DNA from: Gammaproteobacteria bacterium
GTDB lineage: Bacteria; Pseudomonadota; Gammaproteobacteria; Pseudomonadales; Halieaceae
Assembly (NCBI GenBank): GCA_030427085.1
Contig: JAUHXH010000005.1
Coordinates: forward strand, 124,001 to 188,000
Reading direction: 5' to 3'
DNA: 64,000 bases
The position numbers and the translations under genes are program-made. This document shows positions 1 through 9,128 of the stretch, in pieces. The notes under the pieces are model-generated. The model saw only the letters and a list, made by a program, of their open reading frames with translations, ran no database searches and was not told the DNA's origin. The first letter of the stretch is position 1. Each line of letters begins with the position of its first letter.

Positions 1-90
1 GCAGATACCACCAACCCGGCTGAGGGCTACGGTTGTAAATCCCTGTTGCTCACACAACAGCCACCCGTTGATGGCAATGGGAGTTTTTGA
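1..90 (+). CDS. C-terminal end of an unidentified upstream protein (partial)
   Basis: Frame 1 is open from the window edge to a TGA at 88-90, giving about 29 residues that end in DGNGSF. The stop lies one base before the GTG at 92 that best fits the start of the next gene, the spacing expected inside an operon. The fragment is too short to assign to a family, and an open frame of this length could be chance. It is listed mainly because it supports the choice of the downstream start. Confidence 0.35.
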   Translation, partial: ADTTNPAEGYGCKSLLLTQQPPVDGNGSF

Positions 91-91
91 C

Positions 92-2524
92 GTGATCAAG
101 CTGCGCATCTGCCTGCTGACAACGCTGCTGCTCACCCTGCCGCTGTCAGCCACCCTCGAACCCGAGGGGCTGAGCAAGAACTACAACGCCGTGGACGAAA
201 ACCAGCCTGTGCTATGTCTGCTGCCGGGGCGCGTACGTCGTCTTGGCGGTCAGATGGTGTATCAGGAACGGCGCCGGCCAGAGCAACTGCTCGCCACCGA
301 ATGTGAAATTCGCGGCGGCGAATACACCGTTTACGATCGCACCAACGCCGAAACGGCGCTTGCCGTGTGGCTCGATCAGGCTAAAGCCGGGGATGCCACC
401 GCCCAGCTATACGTGGGCGAGATTTACCAAAAAGGCTGGCTTGGCAGCCCCGACTACGCCGAGGCGGCGAAGTGGTACCAACAGGCCGCCGAAGAAGGTG
501 ATGCGCGCGCCCAACGCCGCCTGGCATATTTGTTTGAACAAGGGCTTGGTGTGGACCGCGACCCGCAGCGCGCCATGGGCCTGTGGCGTGATGCACTCGG
601 CCTGCAGGACGAGGTCGTGCTGGCCTCCGTCGCCAGAGCCGATCAGTCTGCGCAAAGCCAACGCGTGGAACGCCTGCTGGCAGAGCTGGAACAACAGAAC
701 CTGGCCACCGGGCGCCTGCAGCGTTCGCTGGTGGATAAGGAAGCACAGCTGAACTCACAGGCCAGCCAGTTACAGCAAGTAAAAACGGATCTGGCCGCGT
801 TACGGGATTCGACAACACCCGCCGACACCAGCGAAAACGAAGCACTGCAACAGCAACTGGCCGAACGGGAGGCTCAGGCCCTCGCCTTGCAGGACACCAT
901 CGACGTGCTGCAACTGCAGGTAGCTGCCGCCGAGCAACAGATTCAGGCCAGCAACCAGCAGGCCGATCTGCGCAAGCGCCAACTATTGCGCGCCCGGGAG
1001 GAAAACCAGTTGCTGGCAGCGCAAAGCGAACAACAGCAGGCCACCGCCGACGCCGCGTTGGCTCGGGAGGCAGAACGCAGCACTTCGCTGGCCCGGCAAA
1101 TTCAAGCCAGCGAGAACCAGGCGGCGGCCGCGCAAGCCGAGCTGGAGGAGACCCGCGCCGAACTGGCAATGGCGTCTTCACAACTGGCGAGCCTGAACGA
1201 CCAGGTCAACGAAAACGTGGAAGCGATCAAGGCGGCAATCCCCGACCCGCCACAGGAATGGCTGGAAGGAGGGCAACAGGCTCTACAAAATCTCCGTGAG
1301 CAGATAGCTGACCTGGAAGCCGAGCGCAACCAGCAAAACCAACACCTCCAGACGCTGCGCAACGAGCACGCAGAATTGACCCTGCAACTACGCGGCGAAA
1401 GCGAAACACGCCGCTGGCTGGAGGTTGAACTGGAAGCCGCGCGCAGTGAGGCGGCGCAGGCGCAGGAAGCCCTGCGCGCCACCGATCGCGCCCTTAGCCA
1501 TGCGGAATTTGAGAAGGCCCAACTGCGCACCGATATGGAACGACTGGAAAGAGATTTGGACACAGAACGACAACGCGGCGATCAGGACCGCCGCAGCCTG
1601 CTCCAGGAACTCGAACGGCAGCGCAGCCAGTTAGCCAGGCTGGACTACAACGTTACCGACCTGCGCCGCCAGCGCGCACAACAACAGGCAACACTGGATG
1701 ATTTAAACGCCCGTCAGGAAGGTGACCTGATCGCCATGCGTGGCCTCAGCCTCGGCAGCGAGATCGAACCCATCCCCCTGCCAGAGCGCACTCGCACCGG
1801 CCCCTACCGCGCGCTGATTATCGCCAACCACGACTACCGCTTCCTGCCCGATCTCACCACCCCGCCCAGCGATGCGCGCAAACTGAAGCAGATACTGGAA
1901 CAGCGCTATGGCTTCGAGGTGGACCTGCGCATCAACCTCGATCGCAAAGGCATGTACCGCGCCTTACACTCGGTACGGCAATACGGCGAGAGTGAATTCG
2001 TGCTGCTGTACTACGCCGGTCACGGCAAGATGGACGAGTACGGTGACGGCTACTGGTTGCCCACCGATTACCGCGAGGGCGAGGGCTGGTCTGAGGCCGT
2101 GTCCAACAGCGAGATCACCCAAACGCTGAACCAGAGCCCCGCCAAACACGTACTGCTGGTGGCGGACTCCTGCTACGCCGGCGCGTTGTTACGCGAGAGC
2201 GGCCCGGTGGCCAGCGCCCAGGTGCCAGCGCTGATCGACTTCTGGTTGGCGAATCGCTCGCGTACCGCGCTCACCTCCGGCGGCCTGCAGCCGGTGCTGG
2301 ACACCGGCCCCTCGGATAATTCGGTATTCGCCGGAGCATTACTGGCCGCGTTGCAACGGGCCCGCGGCGCCTTCAACGCCGAAATGCTGTACACCTTTGT
2401 GCACGATCAGGTGGTGCGCGACGCCGCGCAATTGGGCTATCTGGACCAGAAACCCCAGTTCGCCGCGATCGAGGATGCCGGCCACGAAAACGGCCAGTTT
2501 GTGTTTGCGCCGCGTGGCGGCTAA
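92..2524 (+). CDS. Exported Sel1-repeat / coiled-coil / caspase-fold (peptidase C14) protein
   Basis: About 810 residues. I place the start at GTG 92 rather than the ATGs at 71 or 77: GGGAG at 79-83 is 8 nt upstream, and the protein then opens with a clean signal peptide (KLRICLLTTLLL... to a cut near ATLEP). Two Sel1/TPR-like repeats (about residues 100-175) are followed by a long Gln/Glu/Ala-rich coiled coil (about 190-560). The C-terminal caspase fold carries the catalytic His in YYAGHG (H644) and Cys in DSCYAG (C694). Bacterial caspase homologues cut after basic or acidic residues, and some act in programmed death or signalling; the substrate here is unknown. The signal peptide implies the domain works in the periplasm, which is unusual. 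It converges with a PP2C phosphatase, and their stop codons overlap by 4 nt. The domain call is firm and the role is not. Confidence 0.88.
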   Translation: MIKLRICLLTTLLLTLPLSATLEPEGLSKNYNAVDENQPVLCLLPGRVRRLGGQMVYQERRRPEQLLATECEIRGGEYTVYDRTNAETALAVWLDQAKAGDATAQLYVGEIYQKGWLGSPDYAEAAKWYQQAAEEGDARAQRRLAYLFEQGLGVDRDPQRAMGLWRDALGLQDEVVLASVARADQSAQSQRVERLLAELEQQNLATGRLQRSLVDKEAQLNSQASQLQQVKTDLAALRDSTTPADTSENEALQQQLAEREAQALALQDTIDVLQLQVAAAEQQIQASNQQADLRKRQLLRAREENQLLAAQSEQQQATADAALAREAERSTSLARQIQASENQAAAAQAELEETRAELAMASSQLASLNDQVNENVEAIKAAIPDPPQEWLEGGQQALQNLREQIADLEAERNQQNQHLQTLRNEHAELTLQLRGESETRRWLEVELEAARSEAAQAQEALRATDRALSHAEFEKAQLRTDMERLERDLDTERQRGDQDRRSLLQELERQRSQLARLDYNVTDLRRQRAQQQATLDDLNARQEGDLIAMRGLSLGSEIEPIPLPERTRTGPYRALIIANHDYRFLPDLTTPPSDARKLKQILEQRYGFEVDLRINLDRKGMYRALHSVRQYGESEFVLLYYAGHGKMDEYGDGYWLPTDYREGEGWSEAVSNSEITQTLNQSPAKHVLLVADSCYAGALLRESGPVASAQVPALIDFWLANRSRTALTSGGLQPVLDTGPSDNSVFAGALLAALQRARGAFNAEMLYTFVHDQVVRDAAQLGYLDQKPQFAAIEDAGHENGQFVFAPRGG

Positions 2525-3351
2525 ACCAGCAGGAACCCGGCAAGGACCGCCAGCGCCACAGCCACCCCCGCCCAGAACAAACGCCAGCGTTTACCCGAGG
2601 CGATTGCCTCGCTGCGCTCCGCCACAATCACCAGCGTGATGTTGTCCCGGCCACCGGATTTAAGGGCGGCCTGTAGCAGGTCATCGGCATGATGTTTGGG
2701 GTCGGTGCTGCGCGCCATCACCTGCGTCATCTGGCGATCGTACAACTCATCGGTCAGGCCATCGCTGCACAGCAACAGGCTCTCCCCCGGTTGCAACTCG
2801 CCAGTTGTCTTGCCCGGCCGCAGGTACTGATCTTCGGAAATACCGATGGACTGGGTGAGCACATGGCGCTGGGGATGATTAATGGTTTCTTCGAGGCTGA
2901 TCTGGCCGCGGGCCAGCAATTGATTGACCCGGCTGTGGTCACGCGTGAGCAATTTCAGTCGACCGTTCCACAGATAGGCGCGGCTGTCGCCGACCCAGCT
3001 CAGTTCATAGCGGGCGCCCTGCATGCGCAGAGCCACCACGGTGGTGCCCATGGCGCCGTCGTCTTCGCTGGGTGGGTTGCGGGCAATCTCGGCGAGCACG
3101 GCATCGTGAGCGGCCAGTACGGCCTGTTCCAGAGTGTCACCGGCGGCAACGCGGTCGTGAATGGTGTCGCAAGCAAGGCGGCTGGCCACTTCGCCGTGAG
3201 CGTGGCCGCCCACACCATCGGCCACCACCCATAAGTTTTGCGCGGGGGCATCAATGTAGGCGTCTTCATTATGTTCGCGCCGCAGGCCGGCATGGGTGCG
3301 TGCGACGGATACGAGTTGCACCTGGCCTGTGTTGTCCCCGGATTGGACCAT
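2521..3351 (-). CDS. PP2C-family Ser/Thr protein phosphatase with C-terminal membrane anchor
   Basis: 276 residues with the usual PP2C (Stp1/PppA type) metal-binding motifs in order: RREHNEDAY near the N-terminus, VVADGVGGHAHGE, MGTTVVAL, WVGDSRAYL, LLLCSDGLTDEL and GGRDNITLV. The aspartates in these motifs bind the two Mn/Mg ions that activate water for phospho-Ser/Thr hydrolysis. Residues about 255-274 form a single hydrophobic C-terminal segment, so the enzyme is probably tethered to the inner membrane with its catalytic domain in the cytoplasm. The start is ATG 3351, with GGGAG about 11 nt upstream. No cognate kinase is adjacent; the only Hanks kinase in the window is at 44.4 kb, so pairing them is inference. 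Confidence 0.93.
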   Translation of the reverse strand: MVQSGDNTGQVQLVSVARTHAGLRREHNEDAYIDAPAQNLWVVADGVGGHAHGEVASRLACDTIHDRVAAGDTLEQAVLAAHDAVLAEIARNPPSEDDGAMGTTVVALRMQGARYELSWVGDSRAYLWNGRLKLLTRDHSRVNQLLARGQISLEETINHPQRHVLTQSIGISEDQYLRPGKTTGELQPGESLLLCSDGLTDELYDRQMTQVMARSTDPKHHADDLLQAALKSGGRDNITLVIVAERSEAIASGKRWRLFWAGVAVALAVLAGFLLV

Positions 3352-3451
3352 TGCGCCGAGTCACTCCCTGACTTGATCGCCTATGGATACTCCCGCCAGG
3401 GCCATTGGTCAAGCGCAGCGCCGACCTTTTCCGGTGGCGCGTGACCCAGTT

Positions 3452-3481
3452 CCCGCCGCCCCGTAAAAACAGGGCGTCGGG
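3452..3481 (-). terminator. Hairpin downstream of the TonB receptor gene
   Basis: An inverted repeat has arms CCCG-C-CGCCC and GGGCG-T-CGGG (one C/T mismatch) and a 10-nt A-rich loop. It sits 15 nt past the stop of the leftward TonB receptor. The U-rich stretch falls in the loop rather than after the stem, so it may be a weak terminator or an mRNA-end stabiliser. Confidence 0.4.
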
Positions 3482-3495
3482 GTCAAACGGGACGG

Positions 3496-5736
3496 CTAAA
3501 GTTGCAGTTCCAGCTCCACGCCGTAAGTGCGCGGAATGCTGTACTGAAAACCGGCATTAGACAGATTGTAGACGATCTCTTCCTCGTCACTGAGGTTTTT
3601 CGCCCACAGGGAAACCTGCCACTGGGTAGCGCCCAGTTCCAGGCCCGACCAACTCACCCGTCCATTCAACAGGCCCAGATCATTAACCGGCAATCCCATC
3701 CCGGGCTGGGAAAACACCTCGTCACGCCAGGCGTAGTCGAGGTGGAAATTCATCACCGATCCACCCGACAGCAACACGGCGTGATCCAACGCGAGTGAGA
3801 GTGCATTTTCCGAGGCGAAGGCGATGAAGGTAGAGTCGGAGATGTCCTGCCCGCGCCTGTCCACCGCGCTGGCCGGCGGGCCACCCAGCAGGAAGCTGTC
3901 GTCGGGCACGATCACATCGCTAAGGGAGGTATCCAGATAGCTGTAATTCACCGTGAGGGTGGTGGATTCGGTGAGCGCCGCGGTAACGTCGATTTCTATG
4001 CCATTGATTTCCGCTTCACCGGCGTTCACGTTTTCCACAAACGAGGCGAACATCGGTGGCTGCCCGGAGATAGTCAGGATGTAGTTGTCGTAGTTGGTAG
4101 CGAACAACGCCGCGTTCACCCGCACGCGGCGATCAAACATCTCGGATTTCAGGCCCAACTCGTAACTGATGTTGTCTTCCTCGTCGAAGGTCTGGCTGAA
4201 GTCCAGCGTGCGCTCGCCGGAACCACCGGCGCGGTAGCCGGTAGCGATGCGTGCGTAGGCGCTGATGTTGTCGCTAAAATCAAAATCCACCACCGCGGTG
4301 TAATCCGTGCGCTCATAACTTAGCGAGTTGGCGCCGGGCGGGAACTGTATCGTGGGGTTGGCAGGGTCCACGCCCCGAGTGGCGTCCCGTTCGTCCTCGG
4401 TGTAACGCAGGCCCAGGGTGAAGGACAATCGCGAATCGAGTACGGTCGGCGTGTAGGTGAACTGGCCGTAGATTGCTTTTGATTCAAGGCTGGTCTCGAT
4501 AGTGTGAATACCGAGGTTGTTGCCGCCCAGCAAGATCGAGGTAGAGGCCAGCGGTTCCGCCAGCGCATCGAGGGAGAAACTGGCGCCGTTGGTGAACTGT
4601 TCCTCGTCCTTACTGCCGTCTTCATCGAAATAGTACAGCCCCACGATGTAATCCAGCCGCTGATCCAGCGCGGTGCCCAGCCACTGGAATTCCTGGCTGA
4701 AGGACTCGGTGGACCAGTCCAGCATAGTGGCGAAAAACAGGGTGTCGGACCAGTTCTGCCAGGCCAGCTCTTCCATGTCGCGGTAGCCGGTGATGGATTT
4801 CAGGGTCATCCCGTTACCCAGCAACCACTGCACGGTGAGATTGTGGCCAGACATTTCCGTGCTGGATTCCGGCAACACGTACTGATAAGGCTGCCCGCCC
4901 AGCAAGAGGTGAGTGGTCTCCTCCTGCCGGCCATTGCGGTTTTGCTGGTAGTACTGGGCCGTGCTGTCGATTTCCGAGCGGTCGTAGGCGTAGTCCACCG
5001 TGAGGTTGTCGGTGGCGTCCCAGGTGAGGGCAAAGCGCCCACCCTGCTGATCCTTGTAGTAGTAGTCGTTGCCGGGCTGCCCGTTCAAGCCGTTAGGACC
5101 GGTGTTTTCTACCCAACCGTCGCGCTTTTCCGTGTCGAAACTCAATTTGGTGCGCAGGCGATCGCCGAGGGGCACATCAAAATCCCCTCCGGCGCTGTAC
5201 TGGCCGAAGTTGCCCACCCCCGCATTGAAGCTGGCACGAAATTCTTCCGCCGGTTTTTTGGTGATGAAATTGACCGCGCCGGCCGATGAGTTGCGACCAA
5301 ACAGGGTGCCCTGCGGGCCGCGCAGGATTTCCACGCGCTCCAGATCCAGCACGTTCAGGGTGGCGCCAGAAGTGCGCGAAATGTAAACCCCATCGATGTA
5401 AATGCCGATGGGGTTGTCGATGGTGAGCGTCTGGGAGTCGGTATTGCCAAAACCGCGCAGGAACAGCGACACATTGCTGGTACTGGTGGGGAAGTCATAA
5501 GCCTGCAGGCTGGGCGCTTGCAGGGTCAGGTCACCCAGGGTCTGAATGCCCTGATTCTCCAACATGGATTCACTGAACGCCGCCACCGACAGCGGGGCGT
5601 CCTGAATCGACTCCACACGCTTTTGCGCGGTAACGATCACTTCTTCCAGCTGTTGGGCAAGCGTGGCGGGGGCCGCGGTGCCCATCGCGAGGGCAATGGC
5701 CGCTGCAAGCGGTGCTCGGATTTGTTGCTGACTCAT
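3496..5736 (-). CDS. TonB-dependent outer-membrane receptor
   Basis: 746 residues. It has a signal peptide (to ATLAQQ), a TonB box (EEVIVTAQK), a plug domain (about 40-150, with YIDGVYISR and LERVEILRGPQGTLFGRN), then a 22-strand-type beta-barrel ending in a terminal aromatic/hydrophobic strand (VELELQL). The start is ATG 5736, not the in-frame GTG at 5751: the GTG overlaps the GGAGAG Shine-Dalgarno at 5744-5749, which lies 7 nt before the ATG. The family imports siderophores, cobalamin, sugars or other large substrates across the outer membrane using TonB/ExbB/ExbD. No transporter or catabolic genes flank it, so its substrate cannot be inferred; its style matches the many receptors of marine gammaproteobacteria. 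Confidence 0.93.
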   Translation of the reverse strand: MSQQQIRAPLAAAIALAMGTAAPATLAQQLEEVIVTAQKRVESIQDAPLSVAAFSESMLENQGIQTLGDLTLQAPSLQAYDFPTSTSNVSLFLRGFGNTDSQTLTIDNPIGIYIDGVYISRTSGATLNVLDLERVEILRGPQGTLFGRNSSAGAVNFITKKPAEEFRASFNAGVGNFGQYSAGGDFDVPLGDRLRTKLSFDTEKRDGWVENTGPNGLNGQPGNDYYYKDQQGGRFALTWDATDNLTVDYAYDRSEIDSTAQYYQQNRNGRQEETTHLLLGGQPYQYVLPESSTEMSGHNLTVQWLLGNGMTLKSITGYRDMEELAWQNWSDTLFFATMLDWSTESFSQEFQWLGTALDQRLDYIVGLYYFDEDGSKDEEQFTNGASFSLDALAEPLASTSILLGGNNLGIHTIETSLESKAIYGQFTYTPTVLDSRLSFTLGLRYTEDERDATRGVDPANPTIQFPPGANSLSYERTDYTAVVDFDFSDNISAYARIATGYRAGGSGERTLDFSQTFDEEDNISYELGLKSEMFDRRVRVNAALFATNYDNYILTISGQPPMFASFVENVNAGEAEINGIEIDVTAALTESTTLTVNYSYLDTSLSDVIVPDDSFLLGGPPASAVDRRGQDISDSTFIAFASENALSLALDHAVLLSGGSVMNFHLDYAWRDEVFSQPGMGLPVNDLGLLNGRVSWSGLELGATQWQVSLWAKNLSDEEEIVYNLSNAGFQYSIPRTYGVELELQL

Positions 5737-6112
5737 ACGACGACTCTCCACATTTTATTGGTATTGCTATTTGATTGCGGGCGCCGAGTATTCGGACGCG
5801 GAACATCTCATCGCAATATACAAAAAAAGCTTTTTGTGGATATCGGCCATATGATTTATATGGGGTCTAATTCTATATTTCTCCTTTATTTACAATGTGT
5901 TAGGCGAAAATAAAGCTGGTTTTTGAGGCTTGCCACAGTCAAATTGGTTCGGAAAATTGAACCAAGATCGACAACCTGCAAGCCCTACCCCGCCTGTCCT
6001 CCACTCGCAGGTGGACGGCTGAGCCCAACCGTGCCGCGTGGCTGTACGGGCCCGCCTGGTTTATGATTGCCCGCGCGAAGACACTCGGTTTTAACAGGCG
6101 ATGGGAGCCCCA
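5737..6112. other. Divergent intergenic region between TonB receptor and galE
   Basis: There is no convincing gene in this 376-base stretch. The half nearest the receptor (about 5800-5910) is strongly AT-rich and contains AAAAAGCTTTTT and CATATG-type palindromes, as expected for a leftward promoter region. The galE side has a possible -10 hexamer TATGAT at 6062-6067, without a good -35. A separate inverted repeat at 5944-5965 is listed on its own. Confidence 0.5.
5944..5965. promoter_or_regulatory. Inverted repeat, possible operator
   Basis: Perfect 7-bp arms TTGGTTC and GAACCAA are separated by 8 nt. It lies about 150 nt before galE and about 210 nt before the receptor start. The symmetry suits a dimeric regulator, but no regulator gene is adjacent and no second copy was noticed in the window. 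Confidence 0.35.
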
Positions 6113-7129
6113 GTGCAGACAATTCTCGTGACCGGCGGTGCCGGCTATATCGGCTCACACACCTGTGTGGAACTGCGCGCCAGCGGCCACAACATTGTGG
6201 TGCTGGACAACCTGTCCAATGCCTCCGCCGAGGCACTCAAGCGGCTGGAGCAGATCACCGGCGATCCGGTGGCCTTCGTAGAGGGCGACATTCTCGACAC
6301 CGCGGCACTGGCACAGGTGTTCGAGCAACACCGCTTCGATTCAGTGATTCATTTTGCCGGCGCCAAGGCGGTGGGCGAGTCAGTTAGCGACCCACTGAAG
6401 TACTACGCCAACAACGTGGCCGGATCGCTCAACCTGCTGCAAGCAATGGATACGGCCGGTGTGCGCAACATTGTGTTCAGCTCCTCCGCCACCGTATACG
6501 GCGAGGCGGAGACCGTGCCGATTTCCGAAGGCTCGCCCCTGCTACCCCCCACCAACCCCTATGGCCGCACCAAGCTGGTGGTGGAAGACATGCTGCGCGA
6601 CCTCTGCGCGTCTGATTCCAACTGGAATGCTATACTGCTGCGCTACTTCAATCCGGTGGGCGCTCACGATAGCGGCCTGATCGGCGAGGACCCCACCGAC
6701 ATTCCCAACAACCTGTTGCCCTACGTCACTCAGGTGGCGGTAGGGAAACGGGAAAAACTGTCCGTGTTCGGTGGTGACTACCCCACCCCCGACGGCACCG
6801 CCATCCGCGACTACATCCACGTGGTGGACCTGGCCCGGGGGCACGTGAAGGCGGTAGATCATCTGGCGAGCAATCCCGGTGTAGACGCGATCAACCTTGG
6901 CACCGGTACCGGCTATTCAGTGCTGGATGTAGTGAAAGCCTTTGAGCAGGAAACCGGGCAAGCCGTACCCTATGAAATCGTTGCCCGCCGCGCCGGCGAT
7001 GTGGTGCAGTGTTTTGCCAACCCACAATACGCCGAGCAGGTATTGGGCTGGCGCGCCGAGCGGGACCTGGCCACCATGATGCGCGATGCGTGGCGCTGGC
7101 AGTCGCAAAATCCCGATGGCTACCGCTGA
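6113..7129 (+). CDS. galE: UDP-glucose 4-epimerase
   Basis: About 338 residues, the usual GalE length. It interconverts UDP-glucose and UDP-galactose in the cytoplasm and so feeds glycan synthesis. Visible features are the NAD-binding GGAGYIG loop right at the N-terminus, the FSSSATVYG strand that carries the catalytic Ser, and the YGRTK (YxxxK) pair at Y150/K154, matching E. coli Y149/K153. I prefer GTG 6113 over ATG 6101: GGGAG at 6103-6107 is well placed, and the protein then begins MQTILVTGG as the family does. Its 3' end overlaps the radical SAM gene by 14 nt, so the two are likely co-translated. It may also serve the polysaccharide locus at 18-35 kb. Confidence 0.95.
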   Translation: MQTILVTGGAGYIGSHTCVELRASGHNIVVLDNLSNASAEALKRLEQITGDPVAFVEGDILDTAALAQVFEQHRFDSVIHFAGAKAVGESVSDPLKYYANNVAGSLNLLQAMDTAGVRNIVFSSSATVYGEAETVPISEGSPLLPPTNPYGRTKLVVEDMLRDLCASDSNWNAILLRYFNPVGAHDSGLIGEDPTDIPNNLLPYVTQVAVGKREKLSVFGGDYPTPDGTAIRDYIHVVDLARGHVKAVDHLASNPGVDAINLGTGTGYSVLDVVKAFEQETGQAVPYEIVARRAGDVVQCFANPQYAEQVLGWRAERDLATMMRDAWRWQSQNPDGYR

Positions 7130-9035
7130 GGCCGTATTGCAACCGGTGACGCAGGCCCGGCGCCCGGTCTTCCCCCTGGTGCTGGCCAACAACCGGGGTA
7201 CGCTACCTTACCTGCCACTGGGCATGGTGGCCGCCTACCTGCGCGTGCACAACGAAGGCGCTCTGGCTACCGACTACGCCATCCAGCCACTGCTCCCCGG
7301 CGGCCCCAAACCTCATCCCTTAAACGCCCTCTACGACACGCTTGAGGCACACCCCGCCCCCGTGTGCCTGCTTTCGTCCTACGTGTGGAACGAGGCCATC
7401 AACCTGCGTGTGGCGAAACGGATCCGACGCGATTTCCCGGGTGCATTGATCCTGATCGGCGGCCCACAGGTACCCCGCTTTAACGGCGACACCGAAGCCT
7501 TTATGGCGGAACACCCATTCATTGATGTAGCCGTTCTGGGCGAGGGGGAATTGGCCTGCGCGGAAATTCTGGAGGCCCTTGCGGGGCAGCAGGCACGGGA
7601 CTTGAGCGCACTGGCCAAGGTGACCGGCCTCGTCTACCGGGACGATGAAACCATCACTCGAACCGCCGAACGCCAGCGGCTGAAAGATATCAACGTCCTG
7701 CCCTCGCCTTACCTGAGCGGTGAGTTCGGTTCCTGGTTCGACGGCCTGCCCACCGCCATCCTCGAAACCAATCGCGGCTGCCCCTACGGCTGCACCTACT
7801 GCGACTGGGGCTCCGCCACTTTGCAAAAAGTCACCCGCTTCGATCCGCAGCGCGTGATTGCGGAAGTGGAGTACATGGCCGAGCACAAAGCTCGCTCAAT
7901 TTTCATCGCCGACGCCAACTTCGGCATGCTGGAGCAGGACATCGAAATCGCCGAGGGCCTGGTGGCTATCCGCGAACGGCTAGGTTACCCGCAACGCCTG
8001 TACACCAACTTCGCCAAAAATGGCGGGCGCCGACTGATGTCGGTAATCCGAATCCTCCACCGCGGCGGCTTGCTCCCCAACGGCGTGATCGCCCTGCAAA
8101 CCACCGACCCGGTAGTGTTGAAGGCCATCAAACGCGACAATATCCGCACCGCGTCCTACGAAAAAATGATGGAGTACTTCAACGGGGAAAACATTCCCAT
8201 GTCCTCCGACCTGATGATCGGCCTGCCAGGCCAAACCGTAGACAGCCTGGCCGCCGACCTGCAGTTCTGCTTTGACTGGAAAGTCTCCGCCAACGGCAAT
8301 TACACCTCGATGATGCCCAACGCGCCGATGAACGAGGCCGACTATCGCAGCGAACACATGATCGCCACCGATGAAGAGGGGCTGATTAGCGCCACCAGCA
8401 GCTTCACTGCCGATGACATGGCGCAGATGAAGGCCCTGTTTATGGTGTACCAGCTTCACGTGAGTTTGGGGCTGGCACGCTACCTCTTGTATTACCTGCA
8501 ACTGGAGCATGCGGTGCCGGCCATTGCGCTGCTGCGCCGCTGGCTGGATGCAGTGCGCCGCGAAGATCCCGCCATGCCATTGGCCGCCCGTGTGTGGCGC
8601 GAGTTGATCGCCATGGACAGCCGCAGTGGCGACTGGGCGCTGCTGAGTTGGACGCCCGAGGCCGGGTTATTCTTCCAGCAAGCGGATGAATACCTCGCCG
8701 AATTACTGACCTTTGTTCAACGTGAGTACACATTGGATTTACCCGCGTCAGTGCGCGAAACCCTGATTGGCGCGCAGCAGGCGGTGATGCCCAACCTGGA
8801 ACGTCAGTATCCTATCGACCAAAGCCTGCCCCACGACCTGGCCGCCTACATCGCCCAGATCAAACAGGTACCGTGCCTGGACCGTCTGGACGAGGGCTTC
8901 CAGCCATTACAGAGCTTTGGCCCTGCAAACCTGAACGTGAGTGCCGACACCCCGCGTATCGACAGCCTCCACTACCAGAAGCTGGATGCGCACTCCGATG
9001 GCTGGGAGTTGGCGTCGGCGTTGCGGTTTTATTAA
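7116..9035 (+). CDS. B12-binding-domain radical SAM protein of unknown substrate
   Basis: About 639 residues from ATG 7116, inside the end of galE. The N-terminal part (about 55-165) has the Rossmann-like layout of cobalamin-binding radical SAM enzymes (LSSYVWNE, LIGGPQVP, VLGEGE) but no obvious DxHxxG cobalamin-histidine motif. The radical SAM core follows, with the [4Fe-4S] cysteines in CPYGCTYCDWG at C222, C226 and C229, and a C-terminal helical region of about 200 residues. Members of this class methylate unactivated carbon or phosphorus, or catalyse rearrangements. Nothing in the sequence fixes the substrate. The overlap with galE suggests a sugar-nucleotide or glycolipid target, and the RND pump downstream could export the product; both are inference. 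Confidence 0.85.
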   Translation: MATAEAVLQPVTQARRPVFPLVLANNRGTLPYLPLGMVAAYLRVHNEGALATDYAIQPLLPGGPKPHPLNALYDTLEAHPAPVCLLSSYVWNEAINLRVAKRIRRDFPGALILIGGPQVPRFNGDTEAFMAEHPFIDVAVLGEGELACAEILEALAGQQARDLSALAKVTGLVYRDDETITRTAERQRLKDINVLPSPYLSGEFGSWFDGLPTAILETNRGCPYGCTYCDWGSATLQKVTRFDPQRVIAEVEYMAEHKARSIFIADANFGMLEQDIEIAEGLVAIRERLGYPQRLYTNFAKNGGRRLMSVIRILHRGGLLPNGVIALQTTDPVVLKAIKRDNIRTASYEKMMEYFNGENIPMSSDLMIGLPGQTVDSLAADLQFCFDWKVSANGNYTSMMPNAPMNEADYRSEHMIATDEEGLISATSSFTADDMAQMKALFMVYQLHVSLGLARYLLYYLQLEHAVPAIALLRRWLDAVRREDPAMPLAARVWRELIAMDSRSGDWALLSWTPEAGLFFQQADEYLAELLTFVQREYTLDLPASVRETLIGAQQAVMPNLERQYPIDQSLPHDLAAYIAQIKQVPCLDRLDEGFQPLQSFGPANLNVSADTPRIDSLHYQKLDAHSDGWELASALRFY

Positions 9036-9128
9036 GAGCCAGCAATACAAACGTGGATGAGAAGCGTTTGCTTCCCCAAGACAAGCCCACATGTGACAAT
9101 GACAGCATCTTCGTGGAATAGAATTCAG

